NCBI RefSeq assembly: GCF_022554085.1
Contig: NZ_JAKFYR010000003.1
Location: 292,074 to 356,073 of the forward strand
Source of the DNA: Rhodococcus sp. CH91
Lineage (GTDB): Bacteria > Actinomycetota > Actinomycetes > Mycobacteriales > Mycobacteriaceae
Length of the DNA stretch: 64,000 nt
Reading direction: 5' to 3'
The translations under genes and the position numbers were made by a program. The notes beneath the pieces were generated by a model that was not told where the DNA came from, made no database searches, and saw nothing but the letters and a program-made list of their open reading frames with translations. Within the stretch, counting starts at the first letter, position 1. Each line of letters starts with the position of its first letter. Below are positions 53,705-62,900 of the stretch, piece by piece.

Positions 53705-53768
53705 TTTGTTGTCGAACACGCTTGCTGTCGAACACTGCACCGACGACCGAATCGAAGAAGGTGGAATC

Positions 53769-55115
53769 GTGGCCGAAGCCAAGGGCGCACCCAAGCTCTA
53801 CGCCCAGCTCATCTCGTCCGCACCCGGAGCGTTCCTCGCCAAGCAGTTCGGTCTGCCACAGCCCGAGAAGCTCCGCCGCTACCAGCCCGGCGAGCCTGCG
53901 CTCCCCGGCCCCGTCCTGCTCGGCGGCAACGGCCGCCTCGTCGAACCGCTCCGCACCCTCCTGAGCGACTACACGTTCGCCGAACCGTCCGACACGAAGT
54001 TCGGTGCTCTCGTCTTCGACGCTACCGGGATCACCGACCCGGCGGGCCTCGAACAGCTCTTCACGTTCTTCCAGCCCAGCCTGCGCAATCTCGCACCCAG
54101 CGGTCGCGTCGTCGTCCTCGGCACCACGCCCGAAGAGGCCGGATCCGTCGACGAGCGCATCGCCCAGCGTGCACTCGAGGGCTTCACGCGCAGTGTCGGC
54201 AAGGAGCTGCGCCGCGGCGCGACCGTGCAGCTCGTCTACGTCTCCCCCGAGGCCTCCACCGGCCTGTCCGGTGTCGAGTCGACGCTGCGTTTCCTGCTCT
54301 CGGCGAAGTCGGCCTTCGTCGACGCGCAGGTGATCCGCATCGGTTCCGGCGAAGCGACCGCCCCCGAATCCTGGGATCGTCCGCTCGCCGGCAAGGTCGC
54401 TGTCGTCACCGGCGCGGCCCGAGGTATCGGTGCGACGATCGCCGAGGTGCTCGCCCGCGACGGTGCGACCGTCGTTGCCGCCGACGTCCCCGCCGCCGGA
54501 GACGCCCTCGCCGAAACCGCCAACAGGGTCGGCGGCACCGCGTTCGCGCTCGACGTCACGGCCCCCGATGCGGGCGACAAGCTCGCCGCGCACCTGCTCG
54601 AGCGCCACGGCGGCGCCGACATCATCGTCCACAACGCCGGCATCACCCGCGACAAGCTGCTCGTGAACATGGACGCCGCCCGCTGGAACGCAGTGATGGC
54701 GGTCAACCTCATCGCCCCGCAGAAGATCACCGAGGTGCTCGTCGAGAAGGGTGCGCTGAAGGAGGGCGGCCGGGTGATCGACGTGTCGTCGATCGCGGGT
54801 ATCGCCGGTAACCGCGGCCAGACCAACTACGGCGCTTCCAAGGCCGGCGTCATCGGCCTCGTCCAGGCCACCTCCGAGGTCCTCGCCGGCAAGAAGATCA
54901 CCGTCAACGCCGTCGCTCCCGGTTTCATCGAGACCGCCATGACGGCCGCGATCCCCGTCGCCACGCGCGAGGCCGGCCGCCTGATGAGTTCGCTTCAGCA
55001 GGGCGGCGAGACCGTCGACGTCGCCGAGACCGTGGCGTGGTTCGCGAATCCGGCGTCGAGCGCCGTGACCGGTCAGGTCGTGCGCGTGTGCGGCCAGTCC
55101 ATGCTGGGGGCATAG
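53769..55115 (+). CDS. fabG4: 3-oxoacyl-ACP/CoA reductase FabG4
   Basis: Encodes 448 residues, the two-domain high-molecular-weight FabG form. Residues 1-200 form an N-terminal domain with a flavodoxin-like fold that no longer has the reductase motifs. The C-terminal part holds the Rossmann loop Thr-Gly-Ala-Ala-Arg-Gly-Ile-Gly at 214-221 and active residues Ser340/341, Tyr354 and Lys358, and uses NADH in the mycobacterial enzyme. It reduces 3-ketoacyl-CoA/ACP. GTG 53769 follows GAAGGTGG. The htdX start is directly after its stop, giving one operon. Confidence 0.95.
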   Translation: MAEAKGAPKLYAQLISSAPGAFLAKQFGLPQPEKLRRYQPGEPALPGPVLLGGNGRLVEPLRTLLSDYTFAEPSDTKFGALVFDATGITDPAGLEQLFTFFQPSLRNLAPSGRVVVLGTTPEEAGSVDERIAQRALEGFTRSVGKELRRGATVQLVYVSPEASTGLSGVESTLRFLLSAKSAFVDAQVIRIGSGEATAPESWDRPLAGKVAVVTGAARGIGATIAEVLARDGATVVAADVPAAGDALAETANRVGGTAFALDVTAPDAGDKLAAHLLERHGGADIIVHNAGITRDKLLVNMDAARWNAVMAVNLIAPQKITEVLVEKGALKEGGRVIDVSSIAGIAGNRGQTNYGASKAGVIGLVQATSEVLAGKKITVNAVAPGFIETAMTAAIPVATREAGRLMSSLQQGGETVDVAETVAWFANPASSAVTGQVVRVCGQSMLGA

Positions 55116-55973
55116 ATGGCGCGGATCGAACTGTCCTCGCTGCCGTCGACCTTCGACATCTACAGCCGGGCCGTGCTCGGGGCACTGCCCGTGGTCGGCG
55201 CCTCGGGCGAGAGCCTGCCCGACGACGTCCTCTCGTTGCGGTCGCTGAAGGTCGATCCCGACAATCTCGCCGAGTACACCAAGGTGTGCGGTCTGCGTTT
55301 CGGCGACACTCTGCCGGTGACCTATCCGTTCATCCTCACGTTCCCGCTCGTGATGAAACTGATGGTGGGCCGCGGCTTCCCGTTCGCGGCGGTCGGGTCC
55401 GTCCACGCCGAGAACGTCATCGAGCAGTTCCGGCCGATCTCGGTCACCGAACCGCTCGACATCGCGGTGCACGCGGAGAACCTGCGCGAACACCGCAAGG
55501 GCCTGCTCGTCGATCTCGTCAGCGAGGTCAACGTCGGGCGCGAACTCGTGTGGCGGCAGACGTCGGCCTTCCTGCACCAGCAGCGCACCTCGCTGTCGGG
55601 CCGGCCCAGGCCGGAGCCGAAGGAGGAGGAGATCCCCGTGGTTCCCACCTCCACCCTGCGGGTCGATCAGAAGATCATCGACCGTTACGCCGCGGTCTCG
55701 GGCGACCGTAATCCCATCCATGTGTCCACCTTGGGCGCCAAGGCATTCGGGTTCCCGAGGACCATCGCCCACGGCATGTGGAGTGCGGCGGCCGCCCTGT
55801 CCGCCGTAGAGGGCCGGATTCCCGGCAAGGTCACCTACGCGGTGCGTTTCGGTAAGCCCGTCCTGCTGCCGTCGTCGTTGAGCCTGTACGCGCAGCACGT
55901 CGCGGACGGATGGGATCTCGCGCTGCGGCATCCGAAGAAGCAGTACCCGCATCTGACCGCCACCCTGCGGTAG
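55116..55973 (+). CDS. htdX: (R)-3-hydroxyacyl dehydratase HtdX (MaoC-like)
   Basis: Encodes 285 residues with a double hotdog fold. The hydratase-2 motif is in the second half: Tyr-Ala-Ala-Val-Ser-Gly-Asp197-Arg-Asn-Pro-Ile-His202, then Ile-Ala-His-Gly-Met. The first half is a decayed hotdog used for structure. It dehydrates 3-hydroxyacyl thioesters after FabG4. In M. tuberculosis, fabG4 and htdX are paired in the same way (Rv0242c-Rv0241c). The ATG abuts the fabG4 stop, so translation is coupled. Confidence 0.94.
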   Translation: MARIELSSLPSTFDIYSRAVLGALPVVGASGESLPDDVLSLRSLKVDPDNLAEYTKVCGLRFGDTLPVTYPFILTFPLVMKLMVGRGFPFAAVGSVHAENVIEQFRPISVTEPLDIAVHAENLREHRKGLLVDLVSEVNVGRELVWRQTSAFLHQQRTSLSGRPRPEPKEEEIPVVPTSTLRVDQKIIDRYAAVSGDRNPIHVSTLGAKAFGFPRTIAHGMWSAAAALSAVEGRIPGKVTYAVRFGKPVLLPSSLSLYAQHVADGWDLALRHPKKQYPHLTATLR

Positions 55974-56057
55974 TACCGGACACTCGGGCGGGGCGGGACG
56001 CGATGGGGGCGTTCCGCTCCGCCCGAACCGATTGCACCGCAGGGATGTTCGCGGAGA

Positions 56058-56666
56058 TCAGTTCGCCTGGTCCGAACGCTTCCTGCCCGCCAGGCCGCGC
56101 CACGCGAGATTCTCCAGCAGATCCGCCGCCTGCTGCACGTCGATCTCACCCCCGGCAATACGGTCGGCGACGGCCTCACCGGCGCCGACGAGCGCGACAG
56201 CCATGATGGTGAAGTTCGTCCCCGGTTCCGGATCGCGAGTGCTCGATTCGAGCAGATGTGCGGTGAGCTCGATGAGCCGATCACGGCTGCCCTGCACCTG
56301 GGGAGCGAAGGCCTGTTGCGAGAGTGCCTGACGGTACAGGACCATCCACGACGGCCGGTGCCGGTCGACGAAGCCGAGGAACGACTCGAGCGCGACGCGG
56401 AGTTGTTCGCGCGGCGCGAGGTTCGGCGCCCCGGCGGGGGTGAGTGCTTCGACGAACCGCTGCCCTTCGCGGGCGATGCACGCGGCGAACAGTTCGTCCT
56501 TCGACCCGTAGTACAGGTAGAGCATCGGCTTGGAGATCGACGCCCGTGCCGCGATCGCGTCCATGGACGTGTTGTGAAAGCCGTTCTCGGAGAACACTTC
56601 GACCGCGGCGTCCAGCATCTGCTGCTCGCGCACCGCACGCGGCAGTCGCTTGGTTCCGCCAGCCAT
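56058..56666 (-). CDS. TetR-family regulator (Rv0238-like)
   Basis: Encodes 202 residues. The helix-turn-helix spans about 28-55 (Phe-His-Asn-Thr-Ser-Met-Asp-Ala-Ile-Ala, Ser-Lys-Pro-Met-Leu-Tyr-Leu-Tyr-Tyr), followed by a helical ligand domain. Its place between htdX and an lpqI-type gene matches Rv0238 in M. tuberculosis. The 18-bp element in its own promoter recurs before fadE5 and fadA2/fabG4, so this protein is the best candidate to bind all three. An acyl-CoA ligand would fit but is not shown. Confidence 0.92.
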   Translation of the reverse strand: MAGGTKRLPRAVREQQMLDAAVEVFSENGFHNTSMDAIAARASISKPMLYLYYGSKDELFAACIAREGQRFVEALTPAGAPNLAPREQLRVALESFLGFVDRHRPSWMVLYRQALSQQAFAPQVQGSRDRLIELTAHLLESSTRDPEPGTNFTIMAVALVGAGEAVADRIAGGEIDVQQAADLLENLAWRGLAGRKRSDQAN

Positions 56667-56693
56667 GACTCCTCCCAGCCCTCTCGACTCGAG

Positions 56694-56711
56694 TTCTTAC
56701 TCTACGGTAGG
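56694..56711. promoter_or_regulatory. Shared operator before the tetR gene
   Basis: Reads TTCTTACTCTACGGTAGG, 28 bases upstream of the tetR start, matching 13 of 18 positions or better with the fadE5 and fadA2/fabG4 sites. The position suggests autorepression. Confidence 0.68.
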
Positions 56712-56740
56712 AAACCTCCGGTCGGAGTACCTGCGGTATT

Positions 56741-57925
56741 TCAGCAGTCCGGTACACTCTTCGCGCGTGTCACCGTCCGCACCGAATCGTCGACCCATTG
56801 CGGCGAGAGGGTGCCCTCGGCGACGACGTCCTCGAGGTGATCGAGCACTGCGGGGACCTCGTCGGTGGTCAGCCACAGCGCCTGGTTCACGCCCGCCACC
56901 ATGGCGGCCTCGACCGCCTCGGTGATGTCGTAGGTGTCGGTGATCGCCCGCATCCCCGACAGGTCGTCGGTGAAGATCACCCCGTCGAAACCCGGGCCGC
57001 CGTAGGCACCCGAACGGAGCAGGTCCACGGCCGCCGGGCTGATGCTCGCCGGAAGTCCGTCCGTCAGTCCCGGCACATCGAGATGGCCGAGCATCACGCC
57101 CACCTCGGCTGAGACGAGGCTGCGGTACGGCACGAGGTCGATCTGCTGCAACTGCTCGATCGGCGGCGTGGTCACCGCGCCCGTATGCGAATCCCCCGAA
57201 GCGGAACCATGCCCCGGGAAGTGCTTGATCACGGGCATGATTCCCGCATCGAGGAGACCCCGTGCGTACGCGCCGGCATACTGCGTGACGATCTCGGGAT
57301 CGTCCGAGAACGAACGATCGCCGATGACGGAGTCGTCGGGCTGGCTGCTCACGTCCACGTCCGGGGCGAAATCGACCGTGATACCCAGCGACTTCAGTTC
57401 CCGGCCGCGTTCGAACGCCATCCGGTAGGTCTCGTCGACCGTCATCGTCCGCGCCGTCACCCGCGCCGACGGATCGGGACCGAACAGCGAGCCGACGCGG
57501 GACACACGGCCGCCCTCCTCATCGATCGTGACCATCAACGGCAACGGGCTCTGCTCCGCCACCTGCGGCACGAGCCGGTCGGTGAGCATCGCCGGGTCGG
57601 TCCAGCTGCCGATGAAGATCCCGCCGATCTGCTCGGATTCGACGATGGCCTGCGCGTCCGCAGCTCCGGTGACGCCGACGTTGAGCAACTGCGCGAGCTT
57701 CTGACGCAGGGTCATGCGAGCGAGCATCTCGTCGCCGCAGGTCGCGGAGGTTGCAGCGGCGGTCGCATCCGCCGTGGCCGTCGTGGTGGCCGGGGCTGCG
57801 GGGGACGAGCCCGTCGCCGGGCTCGATTCCGGAGCCGCCGCGTCGCCCTGAGAATCGGAGGAACTACAGCCGGCGGTGGCGAGGACGGCCGCGAGCACGG
57901 CAACGACAGTGTTACGGATCCGCAT
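56741..57925 (-). CDS. lpqI: Beta-N-acetylglucosaminidase lipoprotein, GH3 (LpqI/NagZ type)
   Basis: Encodes 394 residues. The signal ends in lipobox Ala-Thr-Ala-Gly-Cys with Cys20. After an Ala/Thr-rich linker the GH3 barrel holds Val-Ile-Lys-His-Phe-Pro-Gly-His-Gly with the NagZ-type Gly-Asp-Ser-His loop, and the nucleophile Asp in Phe-Thr-Asp-Asp-Leu-Ser-Gly. LpqI of mycobacteria removes GlcNAc from peptidoglycan fragments outside the cytoplasm. It is upstream of tetR on the same strand, as in M. tuberculosis (Rv0237-Rv0238 neighbourhood). Confidence 0.93.
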   Translation of the reverse strand: MRIRNTVVAVLAAVLATAGCSSSDSQGDAAAPESSPATGSSPAAPATTTATADATAAATSATCGDEMLARMTLRQKLAQLLNVGVTGAADAQAIVESEQIGGIFIGSWTDPAMLTDRLVPQVAEQSPLPLMVTIDEEGGRVSRVGSLFGPDPSARVTARTMTVDETYRMAFERGRELKSLGITVDFAPDVDVSSQPDDSVIGDRSFSDDPEIVTQYAGAYARGLLDAGIMPVIKHFPGHGSASGDSHTGAVTTPPIEQLQQIDLVPYRSLVSAEVGVMLGHLDVPGLTDGLPASISPAAVDLLRSGAYGGPGFDGVIFTDDLSGMRAITDTYDITEAVEAAMVAGVNQALWLTTDEVPAVLDHLEDVVAEGTLSPQWVDDSVRTVTRAKSVPDC

Positions 57926-58038
57926 GCTGCCGACGGTAGCGGACGGCCCGCGGACACCCCCGACTCGAACCTCCCCGAGGGAGGTCCCGGCAGGTTAAGG
58001 TGCACCCGAACATCCGAATCCTATCCAGGGGGTACGCG

Positions 58039-58506
58039 GTGGGCGCAGATCTGATCCTCATCGCCTACGACGGTTCCGAGAACTCGAAACGTGCCGTACG
58101 GCACGCCGGCCGTTTCCTCGAATCCTGCCGTGCCGTGGTCGTCACCGCCTGGGAACCGATGGTTCGGCAGGCCGCCCGCATGTCCGGTCTGTCCGGCGTC
58201 ATGCAACCCGACTGGGTGCCCGACGAGGACAGCGAGGACGTGGCACTGACCGACGCGCGGCTCACCAACGACGAGGGCCTCGAACTGGCACGTTCGGTGG
58301 GCCTGCACTCGGAGGGACGCACCGTCGAGGTCGTCAACGCGGTGTGGTCGGCGATCATCGAGGCCGCCGACGAACTGGACGTCGACATCATCGTCACCGG
58401 CACCCGCGGCACGACGGGCCTGCGGTCGCTCCTGCAGTCGTCGGTGGCCGATCACGTGCTTCGGCACAGTCACCGCCCCGTGCTGATCGTGCCGCCGGGG
58501 CGCTGA
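58039..58506 (+). CDS. Universal stress protein (UspA family)
   Basis: Encodes 155 residues. The first strand Leu-Ile-Leu-Ile-Ala-Tyr-Asp-Gly-Ser-Glu-Asn-Ser and the late Gly-Thr-Arg-Gly-Thr-Thr-Gly-Leu ... Gly-Ser/Gln-Ser-Ser-Val-Ala-Asp loop give an ATP-binding type Usp domain, single copy. A stress- or dormancy-linked role is typical. GTG 58039 follows AGGGGG; an upstream in-frame ATG would add 13 residues outside the fold. It is divergent from lpqI. Confidence 0.9.
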   Translation: MGADLILIAYDGSENSKRAVRHAGRFLESCRAVVVTAWEPMVRQAARMSGLSGVMQPDWVPDEDSEDVALTDARLTNDEGLELARSVGLHSEGRTVEVVNAVWSAIIEAADELDVDIIVTGTRGTTGLRSLLQSSVADHVLRHSHRPVLIVPPGR

Positions 58507-58561
58507 CGCCCCGGACCGGGTCGCCGGTCTCCGGCGCGGGCGGGGATATTGTCGATTCACC

Positions 58562-59641
58562 ATGGACGGTTTCCTGCTCTCGCGCGCCGAACACACAGTG
58601 CACGCCACCGGCACCCGCCGGCTCTTCGACGACGTGCCCGCCGCGACGCGCGCCCTCCGGCGGGGAGACGCGGATCTCGTCGTGGGCGCGCTGCCGTTCT
58701 CACCACATCGTCCGGTCGCACTCGCGCAGCCCGAGGACGTCGACATCACCGACGGGCCGTGGCAGGCGCCGGACGACCTGACGGATCTCCCCCGGGTGCG
58801 GCTGTCCGCAGAACTCCCCCTGCCCCGCGTGCACGTCGAGCGGGTACGACGACTCGTCGAGCAGCTCTCCCTCGGCGAGATGGAGAAGGTGGTGCTGGCA
58901 CGCCGGGTCGCGCTCGAGGTCGACGAACCACTCGACCCGCTCGCCCTGGCGGCCCGGATGATCGAACGGCATCCGGACGCCACGACCTACGCACTGGACC
59001 TGAGCGCCGCGGGAGAACGGTATTGGGGGCACACCCTCGTCGGCGCAAGTCCCGAACTGCTCGTGAGGCGTCGCGGCCGCACCGTCACGTGCCGTCCGCT
59101 CGCCGGCACCGCGGCACGGCATCCGGATCCCGAGGACGACCGGCGCGCGGGCGACGAGCTGTTGTCGTCGGCGAAGAATCTCACCGAGCACGGTTACGTC
59201 GTCGAGTGGATCCGCTCCCGGCTGACGCCGCTGTGCAGCGAACTCCGCATCTCGGACCCCGAGCTCACCGCGACACCCGACGTATGGCATCTCGCCACCT
59301 CGATCACGGGCACCCTGCGCGACAGCGACACCGATGCGCTGACCCTCGCGCGGCTCCTGCATCCCACACCGGCAGTGGCCGGCACTCCTACCGCGGCCGC
59401 GCTGGACGTCATCGCCCGTGTCGAGGGCGACCGGCGCTTCTACGGCGGCGCGGTCGGCTGGTGCGATGCGGACGGCGACGGCGACTGGTTCGTGGCGATC
59501 CGATGCGCCGAACTGAGCTCCGACGGGCGGCGCGCGGTCGCGTGGGCCGGCGGGGGCATCGTCGCCGACTCGGATCCGGCCGCCGAACTGGACGAGACGA
59601 GCGCGAAACTGCGCACCCTGCTCGGCGCGCTGGGCGTGTAG
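58562..59641 (+). CDS. Isochorismate synthase
   Basis: Encodes 359 residues of the chorismate-binding family. Conserved blocks include [10 protein letters not shown] (catalytic Lys of EntC/MenF), Gly-Ala-Ser-Pro-Glu-Leu-Leu, Pro-Leu-Ala-Gly-Thr, [11 protein letters not shown] and Tyr-Gly-Gly-Ala-Val-Gly-Trp. The last block's Gly and the lack of an aminotransferase context favour isochorismate formation for menaquinone or a siderophore. The window has no other gene of either pathway. ATG 58562 is the start. Confidence 0.9.
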   Translation: MDGFLLSRAEHTVHATGTRRLFDDVPAATRALRRGDADLVVGALPFSPHRPVALAQPEDVDITDGPWQAPDDLTDLPRVRLSAELPLPRVHVERVRRLVEQLSLGEMEKVVLARRVALEVDEPLDPLALAARMIERHPDATTYALDLSAAGERYWGHTLVGASPELLVRRRGRTVTCRPLAGTAARHPDPEDDRRAGDELLSSAKNLTEHGYVVEWIRSRLTPLCSELRISDPELTATPDVWHLATSITGTLRDSDTDALTLARLLHPTPAVAGTPTAAALDVIARVEGDRRFYGGAVGWCDADGDGDWFVAIRCAELSSDGRRAVAWAGGGIVADSDPAAELDETSAKLRTLLGALGV

Positions 59642-59781
59642 ACCCTCGCGGTGAGCACGGAGCTCGCGTCGATGGCTCGGTCCGTCCGCCGACACCTCCC
59701 GGGGTGATAGTTTGGCGCGGACCGATAGACAATGTGACGCCCGGTGCACGCACCCGGTGCCACTGGAGATGGGGAGACGGA

Positions 59782-59955
59782 ATGGGGAAGTTCCTGGGAC
59801 CGGGCCTGGGCAGCGCGGTCATCGGCGCCGTGCTCGGTGTGGTGGCGGTCTTCGGTGTGACGGCTGCCGTGCAGGAGAACTCGCGCCCTCAGATCGACCG
59901 CAGTGGCAATGCCGATTCGTCCCTCCTGAACCAGGTTGAGTACGGCAGCCGCTGA
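59782..59955 (+). CDS. DUF2613 small exported protein
   Basis: Encodes 57 residues. One hydrophobic segment at about 7-29 acts as signal or anchor, followed by a short polar tail. It corresponds to the M. tuberculosis Rv0236A type (DUF2613), a tiny protein located just before aftD. ATG 59782 has GGAGA before it. Its 3' end overlaps the aftD start by 20 nt, which couples the two. Function unknown; a role near the arabinogalactan machinery is inferred from conserved position. Confidence 0.85.
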   Translation: MGKFLGPGLGSAVIGAVLGVVAVFGVTAAVQENSRPQIDRSGNADSSLLNQVEYGSR

Positions 59956-62900
59956 CGGCGCCGGCAACGCTTCGAGTTCACGTAACTACCGAGGCGAGAC
60001 GGACCTCCCGTCCGCCGAACCGCTGTCCCGGCGGTGGCTGTACGCAGTCACCGCGGTGGCGGTGGTCCTGTCGTTCACCCAGGTCCCGGGCCTGGTCGTC
60101 GCCGACACCAAGTACGACCTGACGCAGAACCCGATCGGTTTCCTCACTCGCGCCGCGCACCAGTGGAGCAGTGTGGCGCCCCTCGGGCAGGTGCAGAACC
60201 AGGCGTACGGCTATTTCTTCCCGCACGGCTCGTTCTTCGCCGCGGGACAACTCCTGCACATCCCCCCGTGGATCACGCAGCGCGTCTGGTGGGTGCTGCT
60301 GCTCGTCGCGGGCTTCTGGGGCATCGTCCGTCTGACCGAAGCACTCGGGATCGGGAGCCGTAGTTCACGACTGATCGCCGCGACCGCCTTCGTGCTGTCC
60401 CCGCGTGTGCTCACCACGCTCGGGTCCATCTCCTCCGAAGCGCATCCGATGATGCTTGCACCGTGGGTGCTGCTGCCCCTGGTGCGGTATCTGCGAAACC
60501 CCGACCCGGGCTCGCCTCGTCGCCTCGCCGCACAGTCCGCGGCCGCCGTGGCCCTCATGGGCGCGATCAACGCCGTCGCGACCGCCGCGGCCTGCCTCAT
60601 CGCAGGTCTGTGGTGGGCAGCGCACCGGCCCGACCGCCGGTGGTGGCGTTTCACCCTGTGGTGGCTCCCCCTGTGCGTCGTCGCGGTCACCTGGTGGATG
60701 GTGCCGCTTCTGCTGCTGGGCCGCGTCAGCCCACCTTTCCTCGACTTCATCGAATCCTCCGGCGTCACCACCGAGTGGACGTCGCTGGCGGAGGTCCTGC
60801 GCGGCACCAGCAGCTGGACGCCCTTCGTCTCTCCCGAACGCATCGCGGGTGCCGTACTCGTCACGCAACCGGCCGCGGTCCTCGTCACCGGCGCTCTCGC
60901 CGCTGCCGGGCTCGCCGGCCTCGCGATGCGGTCGATGCCCGCACGCGGACGCCTCACCCTGATCCTGCTGGTCGGTCTCGTGGGAATGGGCGTCGGTTAC
61001 GTCGGCCAGCTCGACTCGCCGCTCGCCGAGCAGGTCCGGCTGTTCCTCGACGGCGCCGGCGCCCCGCTGCGCAATGTGCACAAGCTCGAACCGCTCGTGC
61101 GCCTGCCGATCGTGCTCGGACTCGCGCACCTGCTGCGAGCGGTGCCCCTGCCGGGTTCGGTGCCGTGGTCCCGCGCCCGCAGCGCCTTCGCCCACCCCGA
61201 ACGCAACCCGATGGTCGCAGCGACGACGCTGATCCTCGTCGCACTGACCCTCGCGACGTCGCTCGCGTGGACCGGCAGGCTCGCCCCGCGCGGTGCCTAC
61301 GACGAGGTCCCCGGGCACTGGCACGCCGCAGCGGCATGGCTCGAGGAACACACCGGCGATCGCGGGGAACGAGCCCTGATCGTTCCGGGAGCCCCCTTCG
61401 GCAGCCAGCTGTGGGGCCTGACCCGCGACGAACCGCTGCAGGCACTGGCCTCGACGCCGTGGGCGGTCCGCGACGCGGTACCCCTCGTCCCCCCGGGCGC
61501 GATCCGGGCGCTGGACGCCGTGCAACGCGACATCGCCGACGGCCGCCCGTCCGACGGTCTGGCCGCGACCCTGCGCGGACAGGGCATCGGCTATCTGGTG
61601 GTGCGCAACGACCTCGACCCGGAGACCTCCCCCGCCGCGCGACCCGCACTCGTCCATCGCGCGCTCGACGAGTCGCCGGGCATCGAGAAGGTCGCGGAGT
61701 TCGGCGACGACGTGGTGTTCGAGAACCCCGACGACTTCGTCACCGACGCCGATCTGCGTCCGGCCTATCCGGCCGTGGAGATCTATCGTGTTGCCGAACC
61801 GGCCACCGCGCCCTTCGGTCCCTACGCGGTGGACCTCGCCGACGTGCCGGTCGTGCAGGGCGGGCCCGAGTCGCTGCTGCGCCGCAACACCGCGCAGCCC
61901 GATTTCGTCGGCCCCACACTTCTCGCGGCCGACGCGGTGCGGGCCGGTGTCCCCGCCGAGCCGGTGACGGTCACCGACACCCCGACGGATCGGGAAACGG
62001 ACTACGGGCAGGTCGATCATCATTCGTCGGCGATCCGGGCCGCGGACGACCCCCGCCGGACGCACAACGCCGTCCCCGACTATCCGGTGCCGGGCACCGA
62101 GCTCGTGCGCGCCGAATGGGAGGGCGCGCGCATCAGCGTGTCGAGCGCGGCGTCGGATGCGACCCAGCTCGGCGGCACCTCGGTCACGAGCAGCCCCGCG
62201 GCGGTGGTGGACGGCGACCCGACGACCGGCTGGCACAGCAACGGTCTCGAATCCGCGATCGGACAGTGGTTGCAGCTCGACCTCGACCAGCCGATCGAGG
62301 CAGGCCTGTTGCGCCTGACGACGAGTTCCGGGGCGCTCGGCGACCCCGTCGAATGGATCGAGGTCGCCACCGACCGGGGCAGCACGGCGGTGCGCATCGA
62401 CGAGCCCGGACGCGAGCAGACCGTCGCGTTGCCGCTCGGCACGACGACGTGGATCCGCATCACCTCCGTGCACACCTCGCGCGGGACCGTCGGCAACCAG
62501 TTCGGTCTCACCGAGGTCGCCGTCGAGGACTTCAGCGACCGGGACAACCCGCGCATGCTCGATATCCGGCGCCGCATCGTGGTGCCCGGACCCGCCGGGG
62601 ACACGCCGGTGCGCGAGTGGCATCTCGGGCAGGAATATCCCGGCCGGGGAAGCTGCGTCGACACCCCCGACCGGGTGCGGTGCGCGCGCGGACTGGCTGT
62701 TTCCGCGGAGGAACCCGGTGCCTTCACCCGCACTCTGACGGTGCCGGAGGAGACGTGGGTCCGCCCGGAACTGTTCGTGCGGGCCCGTCCCGGACCGGCG
62801 CTCGAGGGTGTGATCGACCGAACCGGTCGGGTCGTCGCGCGCGGTGAGGCCGAGGTCGTCGACCTGCAGGGATCGGCCTTCGCGCTCACCGACGGAGACC

